In this document: piece by piece, positions 35,609-39,527 of the stretch
Layout: every line of letters begins with the position of its first letter
How positions within the stretch are numbered: the stretch's first letter is position 1
Source of the DNA: Alphaproteobacteria bacterium
Lineage (GTDB): Bacteria > Pseudomonadota > Alphaproteobacteria > SMXQ01
Assembly: GCA_030831315.1 (NCBI GenBank)
Contig: JAURLI010000039.1
Location: 1 to 39,527 of the forward strand
Direction: 5' to 3'
Length of the DNA: 39,527 nucleotides
The notes under the pieces: model-generated
The model's database searches: none
Told to the model about the DNA's origin: nothing
Seen by the model: the letters and a program-made list of their open reading frames with translations, nothing else
Position numbers and translations under genes: made by a program

Positions 35609-37249
35609 TTACTGCGCTTCAGCGGTTTTTTGTTCGACGATGATCTTGCGCATCATGCCCGACGCCATGTGGTAGAGCAGATGGCAGTGGAACGCCCACT
35701 CACCCACCGCATCGACGGGAACATCGGCGCTGATGGTCATGCCCGGGGTCACGTTGATCACGTGCTTGAGCGGGCTGAACCGGCCATTGCCGTTGTCGAG
35801 CTGCATCCACATCCCGTGCAGGTGCATGGGATGGGACATCATCGTTTCGTTGACGAACTTGAAGTGTACGCGCTCACCCAGCCGCAGGCGGATCGGTTCG
35901 GCCTCCGAAAACTTCTTGCCGTTGATCGTCCAGATGTAGCGTTCCATGTTCCCCGAAAGCCGGATCTCGATCTCGCGGTCGGGCTTGCGGTAGTCCTTCC
36001 ACGGCCGCATGGCACGAAGATCGCCGTAAACGAGGAACTTCTCGCCCGGCTTCTTTTCGGGCACGAGGCCGCTGCCCATCGTGTATTCCGACATCGGCCC
36101 CATGACGTGGCCGGCGTGCGGGTCGGCACTTTTTGCGCCGGCACCCCCCACTCCAGACATGCTGCTCATGTCGTGGCCCGAATGATCGCCGCCCATGCCC
36201 ATGTCGGCCATGGTCAGCTGCGGGCGCGGCGACATCGGCGGGATTTCACCCGCCATGCCTTCGCGCGGGGCAAGGGTGGCGCGGGCGGCGCCAGTGCGGT
36301 CGATGCTTTCGGCGAAGACCGTGTAGGCCTTGTCCTCCTTCGGTTGCACGATGACGTCGTATGTTTCCGCCACCGCGATGCGCAGGGCATCGACCGGCAT
36401 CGGCAGCGTATCGTTGCCGTCGGACTGCACCACGGTCATCTTCAGGCCCGGGATGCGGACATCGAAGTAGCTCATGGCTGAACCGTTGATGAAACGCAGC
36501 CGGACGCGCTCGCCCGGCTTGAAGATGCCGGTCCAGTTCTGCGCGGGCGTCTTGCCGTTCACGAGGAACGAGTATCCCGTGACGTCGGCGATGTCGGTGG
36601 GCGCCATGCGCATGTCGCCCCAATCCATGCGGTCGCGCATGGTGGCGCCCAAGCCCTTCTTCTTCGCATCCTCCATGAAGGTGCCCAGCGTGCGCTGGTT
36701 GTAGTTGTAGTAATCGCTCTTGAGCTTGAGCTTGCGGAACACCGTTTCCGGCTTTTCATCCGTCCAGTCGGACAGCATCACGACGTAGTCGCGGTCGAAA
36801 CGGAAGGCTTCCTTCTTCGCCGGTTCGATGACCAGCGGGCCGTAGACGCCCGCCTGCTCCTGCAGGCCGGAATGGCTGTGATACCAATAGGTCCCGCTCT
36901 GTTTGGCCGTAAACCGATAGGTGAAGGTTTCGCCCGGCTTGATGCCCGGAAAACTGATCCCGGGCACACCGTCCATCTGGTAGGGCAGCAGGATGCCGTG
37001 CCAGTGGATCGAGGTGTCAACCTTCATGCGGTTGGTGACGTTGATGACGACGTCCTCCCCTTCCTTCAAGCGAAGGGTCGGTCCCGGAATCTGGCCGTTG
37101 ACGGCCATCGCCTCCCGGGACTCTCCGGTGATGTTGACCGTCTTGGTCGCGATCTCGAGGTTGTAGGTACCAGCCAGCGCCGGGCCCGAGAGGGCGGCGA
37201 AGGCCAGGGCGACCGCGGCCAGCGGCACGCGAAGTAATGCTGTGTTCAT
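35609..37249 (-). CDS. copA: Copper resistance multicopper oxidase CopA
   Basis: A 546-residue periplasmic multicopper oxidase. The copper motifs are all present: HWHG (82-85), YWYHSHSG (121-128), HPMHLHG (473-479) and HCHLLYHMASGM (521-532, T1 Cys with axial Met). A Met/His-rich insert near 375-420 (MADMGMGGDHSGHDM, DPHAGHVMGPM) is typical of CopA/PcoA and binds Cu(I). It oxidises Cu(I) to less toxic Cu(II). The signal (MNTALLRVPLAAVALAFAAL, cleavage after ALA at 26) lacks the usual twin-arginine motif, which is odd for this family. ATG 37249 has GGAG about 8 bases upstream; the longer frame upstream lies in the cupredoxin gene. Confidence 0.96.
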   Translation of the reverse strand: MNTALLRVPLAAVALAFAALSGPALAGTYNLEIATKTVNITGESREAMAVNGQIPGPTLRLKEGEDVVINVTNRMKVDTSIHWHGILLPYQMDGVPGISFPGIKPGETFTYRFTAKQSGTYWYHSHSGLQEQAGVYGPLVIEPAKKEAFRFDRDYVVMLSDWTDEKPETVFRKLKLKSDYYNYNQRTLGTFMEDAKKKGLGATMRDRMDWGDMRMAPTDIADVTGYSFLVNGKTPAQNWTGIFKPGERVRLRFINGSAMSYFDVRIPGLKMTVVQSDGNDTLPMPVDALRIAVAETYDVIVQPKEDKAYTVFAESIDRTGAARATLAPREGMAGEIPPMSPRPQLTMADMGMGGDHSGHDMSSMSGVGGAGAKSADPHAGHVMGPMSEYTMGSGLVPEKKPGEKFLVYGDLRAMRPWKDYRKPDREIEIRLSGNMERYIWTINGKKFSEAEPIRLRLGERVHFKFVNETMMSHPMHLHGMWMQLDNGNGRFSPLKHVINVTPGMTISADVPVDAVGEWAFHCHLLYHMASGMMRKIIVEQKTAEAQ

Positions 37250-37277
37250 GAGGGATACTCCGATGTGAAAAACGGTC

Positions 37278-37820
37278 CTAGCGGCTGAACTTGAACTGGC
37301 CGACCATGCCCGTGTGGTAATGACCCGGGACATTGCAGGCGAATTCGAGCGTGCCGGCCTTGGCGAATTTCCAGACCAGTTCCGCGCTCTTGCCCGGCTC
37401 GACCAGTACGCTGTTGGGATCGTCATGCTTCATTCCGGCCATGTCGGCAGCGGAATGCCCCATCGCGGCGTGGCTCGACATGTTCATGTTCATGGAGGTC
37501 GGCGTGAGCATGCCCATCTCCATCATCTTCATCATTTCCTGCTGGTGCGTGGCATGCATGGCAGGCGTGCCGATGTTGAACTCATGCAGCAGTTCGCCCG
37601 CATTCTTCACCCTGAAATGGATGGTTTCTCCGGCCTTCACCTCGATGCTTTCGAGGTTATAGGTGTTGTCCTCCATCACGATGTCGATGACGCGCTTGGC
37701 ATCGACCTTCTTGCCGGGCATGCCGATCGCAGAGGGCTTGCCGTGGCCCGCATCGGCCAGCACAGGGGTGGAAATAGCGAAAGCAGCGACAAGGGCAATC
37801 ATGGAAACGGTGGTCTTCAT
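37278..37820 (-). CDS. Periplasmic cupredoxin with Met/His-rich loop
   Basis: A 180-residue type-1 copper protein. A signal peptide (MKTTVSMIALVAAFAISTPVLA, cleavage at 22) is followed by one cupredoxin domain. The copper ligands are His in GELLHEFNIG, Cys162, His167 and Met172 in CNVPGHYHTGM. A central loop (about 95-135) is rich in Met and His (MMKMMEMGMLTPTSMNMNMSSH) and may hold extra Cu(I). It presumably passes copper or electrons to CopA, 28 bp downstream. AAGGAG lies 8 bases before ATG 37820; the frame upstream of this start has no ribosome site. Confidence 0.93.
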   Translation of the reverse strand: MKTTVSMIALVAAFAISTPVLADAGHGKPSAIGMPGKKVDAKRVIDIVMEDNTYNLESIEVKAGETIHFRVKNAGELLHEFNIGTPAMHATHQQEMMKMMEMGMLTPTSMNMNMSSHAAMGHSAADMAGMKHDDPNSVLVEPGKSAELVWKFAKAGTLEFACNVPGHYHTGMVGQFKFSR

Positions 37821-37907
37821 CTGAAGAACTCCTTGGATCGAGCATCCACGCCGCAATGACCCCGCACACGGGGAATACGCGCGCAAACGAACGCTCAGGT
37901 TAAATTT

Positions 37908-37924
37908 TCAGAGATTAATCGGAA
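37908..37924 (+). promoter_or_regulatory. Candidate operator, copy 2 of a copper-operon intergenic motif
   Basis: TCAGAGATTAATCGGAA in the gap upstream of the 37278-37820 cupredoxin gene resembles TCAGAGACAATCGGAA upstream of the operon's first gene (39027-39042, - strand). A 12-base TAAATTTTCAGA also occurs in both gaps (37901-37912 and 39013-39024, - strand). Confidence 0.35.
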
Positions 37925-37931
37925 ATTGCGC

Positions 37932-38261
37932 CTAGGCGCGCGGTACCGGCGGATCGCGGTCCGGGATGTGGGCACGCAGCAGGTTTTCAAGCGCGACAGG
38001 CCATGCCGAATGCGTGCGGCAGCCGCTCGGCGCAAAGCACATGCCGACGGAAACGGGGGAACTGCATACGCTCGACGACGAGCAGTGCATACTTTGCGAG
38101 GGATCCTGATGGTGCTCCGCCGGACCGGGAACCGGCGGGCGGTGCAGGACCGAATGGCCGGCAGGAGCCTTCACGCTGCTCGCGCCAATGCCGTCCAGCC
38201 CGTGCGCCGAGGCGGACACGGACAGGAACAGAAAAGCAAGCAGGGCAAACACAAGGCGCAT
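37932..38261 (-). CDS. Small secreted Cys/Met-containing protein of the copper operon
   Basis: Not recognised. The 109-residue product has a strong signal peptide (MRLVFALLAFLFLSVSASA, cleavage at 19) and a short mature part. This contains His (HSVLHRPP, EHHQDP) and four Cys with adjacent Met in SMHCSSSSVCSSPVSVGMC and GCRTH, possible soft-metal ligands. It ends in a proline-rich tail (PDRDPPVPRA). Being between two cupredoxin genes, it is probably a periplasmic copper-handling accessory protein. ATG 38261 is preferred because it opens the signal peptide; upstream GTG/TTG codons are possible. Confidence 0.65.
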   Translation of the reverse strand: MRLVFALLAFLFLSVSASAHGLDGIGASSVKAPAGHSVLHRPPVPGPAEHHQDPSQSMHCSSSSVCSSPVSVGMCFAPSGCRTHSAWPVALENLLRAHIPDRDPPVPRA

Positions 38262-38321
38262 AAAATCTGCCTTCACGGCCAAACCGTAACGGGAAGACTC
38301 CTAGCCCAACCCGGCACCCAT

Positions 38322-38344
38322 GTCACGCCCCTTTAAGGGGTGAC
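38322..38344. repeat. Inverted repeat at the 3' end of the Met-rich cupredoxin gene
   Basis: A palindrome with inner arms CCCCTT/AAGGGG and outer arms GTCA/TGAC straddles the TAA stop of the 38333-38995 gene. No T-run follows on the - strand, so it may be an mRNA-stabilising hairpin or weak attenuator that reduces expression of the downstream genes. Confidence 0.55.
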
Positions 38345-38995
38345 GACGAAGGGTGTCACCATACCCGAGCCGTAATGGCCGGGAAGATTGCACAACAGAA
38401 GGTAATTGCCGGCCGGGAGCGTCGCTTCCAGAACCTTGGTGGCGCCGGGGCCGATGTCCTCGACTTCGCCTTTTTCCTTCGACTTGTCGACCACCGCCTT
38501 GCCGGTCTGATAGTCGTAGCCGAACGGCGTGTTGAAATTATCGACGGCGACGATCTCCATTTCATGGACGACGCTGGTCGAGAAATTCACCACCTCGAAG
38601 CGGATCTTGCCGGCCTTGACGGTGCTCTTGGTAGGGCGAATGGACATCATGCCCATCATTCCGCCGCCCATCATGCCCATCATTCCGCCGCCCATCATCC
38701 CGGGACCCCAACCACCGGGACCCATCATTCCGGGCCCCCAACCGCCGGGACCGCCCGGCCCCATCATCCCGGGGCCCATCATGCCCTGGCCGCGTCCGCC
38801 CCAGCCCATGCCGCCATAACCGGGGCCGCCGTATCCTTGGCCGCCGAAACCCATCATGTGGCCGGACATAGAGCTCATGTCGAGAAGCGCCACCTTGATG
38901 GTTTCCTGCGCCATCGCCCGCTGGGCCGGTGCGCCCGCGAGAATGAGAAGAGACAAAGCGAAAGTGCCGAAGAAAGCACGACTGGTTCTGCGCAT
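38333..38995 (-). CDS. Cupredoxin with a long Met/Gly/Trp-rich repeat insert
   Basis: A 220-residue exported type-1 copper protein. A signal peptide (MRRTSRAFFGTFALSLLILA, cleavage near AMA at 29) is followed by the first cupredoxin strand (ETIKVALLDM). A low-complexity insert at about 40-117 contains 21 Met residues along with Gly, Pro and Trp (GMMGPGMMGPGGPGGWGPGM). The rest of the domain follows (STVKAGKIRFEVVNFSTSVVHEMEI), and Cys202, His207 and Met212 are in CNLPGHYGSGM. The insert is encoded partly by two perfect 24-bp tandem repeats. Met pairs of this kind bind Cu(I) or Ag(I). It is the first gene of the operon; GGGAGATG lies 9 bases before ATG 38995. Confidence 0.92.
   Translation of the reverse strand: MRRTSRAFFGTFALSLLILAGAPAQRAMAQETIKVALLDMSSMSGHMMGFGGQGYGGPGYGGMGWGGRGQGMMGPGMMGPGGPGGWGPGMMGPGGWGPGMMGGGMMGMMGGGMMGMMSIRPTKSTVKAGKIRFEVVNFSTSVVHEMEIVAVDNFNTPFGYDYQTGKAVVDKSKEKGEVEDIGPGATKVLEATLPAGNYLLLCNLPGHYGSGMVTPFVVTP
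38645..38692. repeat. Two perfect 24-bp tandem repeats in the Met-rich insert
   Basis: The units 38645-38668 and 38669-38692 are identical and encode the GGGMMGMM block twice. Related, degenerate copies (CATCATCCCGGG-type units) continue to about 38790, so the insert probably grew by replication slippage. Confidence 0.9.
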
Positions 38996-39012
38996 GGCGG
39001 CATCTCCCTTGT

Positions 39013-39044
39013 TCTGAAAATTTATATTCCGATTGTCTCTGACA
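39013..39044 (-). promoter_or_regulatory. Candidate promoter/operator of the copper operon
   Basis: The 71-bp gap upstream of the first cupredoxin gene has a -10-like TATAAA on the - strand (39026-39021), a palindrome TGTC-TCT-GACA just upstream (39034-39044), and motifs shared with the gap at 37901-37924. No good -35 box is found at 17 bases, as expected for an activator-dependent promoter. Confidence 0.4.
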
Positions 39045-39066
39045 CTGCGCCTGCGCGGGCTTCGCT

Positions 39067-39527
39067 TCAAGCCCCTCGCTGGCGAAGGGCAATCTGCACC
39101 GCATTTTCAAGGGCTTGCAGGAAGCGGGAACGGTCGCGCGCCGAGAAGGCCGGCCCGCCACCGCGAATTTCACCGGTATCGCGCAGATGCGCCATCAGCT
39201 CGCGCATGGCAAGGGCATTACCGATGCCCGCTTCGGTAAAGGGCTGGCCGGTGTGGCCGATCACCTGCGCGCCACGCTCAAGACAGCGCGCCGCAAGCGG
39301 TATGTCGGCGGTTACCGCGATGTCGGCGGCCGAAACATGTTCGGCGATCCAGTCGTCGGCGGCATCCAGTCCTTCCGCAACCACCACGCGGCTGATCAGG
39401 GGATTATCTCCGCCCGCGCGCAGCCAGGTATTGCCGACCAGATGCACGCGCAAGCCATGACGGATAGCGACCCGCAGGACCTCGTCCTTGACCGGGCAGG
39501 CATCGCCATCGACGAAGATTTCAGGCA
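39067..39527 (-). CDS. yaiI: YaiI/YqxD family protein (UPF0178), cut by the window edge
   Basis: About 153 residues are visible. The last bases of the window, read on the - strand, are TGCCTGAAATC, so the ATG probably begins one base outside. FVDGDACPVKDEV is the N-terminal signature (Asp-rich, PIN-like), and DIAVTADIPLAARCLERGAQVIGHTGQPFTEAGIGNALAMRELMAHLRD is the conserved core of this family of unknown function. Complete members are about 150 residues, so nearly the whole gene is present. It lies upstream of the copper operon on the same strand, but nothing suggests a link. Confidence 0.93.
   Translation of the reverse strand, partial: PEIFVDGDACPVKDEVLRVAIRHGLRVHLVGNTWLRAGGDNPLISRVVVAEGLDAADDWIAEHVSAADIAVTADIPLAARCLERGAQVIGHTGQPFTEAGIGNALAMRELMAHLRDTGEIRGGGPAFSARDRSRFLQALENAVQIALRQRGA

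Noticed and set aside
38375-39460. 361-codon + strand frame across the Met-rich cupredoxin and yaiI genes
   Set aside because: Its HHAHHSAAHH repeats are the antisense reading of the Met/Gly repeats, and both - strand genes have signal or family evidence.

Overview
The window is a GC-rich bacterial chromosome segment with alphaproteobacterial gene order, most like the Rhodospirillales. The clearest markers are the cluster dusB-ntrB-ntrC-ntrY-ntrX-trkA-dat-HAD-hfq-hflX, a fused ispDF gene divergent from the dusB side, and pgpA-cinA downstream of ispDF. No tRNA, rRNA, CRISPR array, transposase or integrase was seen. The first ~480 bases are different: microsatellites (CTAC, TGC, GAA) and CA/TG-rich sequence that look eukaryotic. 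They abut an orphan bacterial terminator, so the left end is probably an assembly chimera or host contamination.

Layout. 595-2550 (-): an acyltransferase-3 membrane protein running in frame into a signal-peptide-bearing methyltransferase domain. 2727-4384 (+): tatD and a metallo-beta-lactamase-fold hydrolase, followed at 4411-4438 by a sequence closely matching the XerCD dif site. 4565-12187 (+): a tightly packed seven-gene cluster (UbiA-type phosphoribosyltransferase, DprE1-like oxidase, DprE2-like reductase, epimerase, FAD oxidoreductase, GtrA flippase, 661-residue polytopic membrane protein), translationally coupled to mazG. It resembles the mycobacterial decaprenyl-phosphoryl-arabinose pathway and its Rv3789-dprE1-dprE2-aftA neighbourhood. 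13035-14566 (-): a Cys-rich secreted protein and a 3-hydroxyisobutyrate-dehydrogenase-like enzyme. 14597-17189 (-): a heat-shock operon with promoter, CIRCE operator, two groES copies (the first with a His/Cys tail), groEL and a strong terminator.

17238-29946 (-): a small membrane protein, hflX, hfq, a HAD phosphatase, D-amino-acid transaminase, trkA, the two nitrogen two-component systems and dusB. 30024-34836: a YpjD/CcsA-like membrane protein (-), then ispDF, pgpA, cinA, a degenerate CPBP-family membrane protein and an EamA transporter (+). 34841-38995 (-): a copper-resistance operon encoding a Met/Gly-rich cupredoxin, a small Cys-containing secreted protein, a second cupredoxin, the multicopper oxidase CopA and the outer-membrane protein CopB. 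The window ends in a yaiI-family gene cut at its first base.

The strongest candidate for an undescribed system is the 4.5-12.2 kb cluster. It can be read as making polyprenyl-phosphoryl-arabinofuranose (UbiA, DprE1, DprE2), moving it across the membrane (GtrA) and transferring it with the 661-residue protein, a possible new GT-C enzyme. Two further enzymes of unknown role lie in the same run. These functions are inferred from motifs and neighbourhood only.
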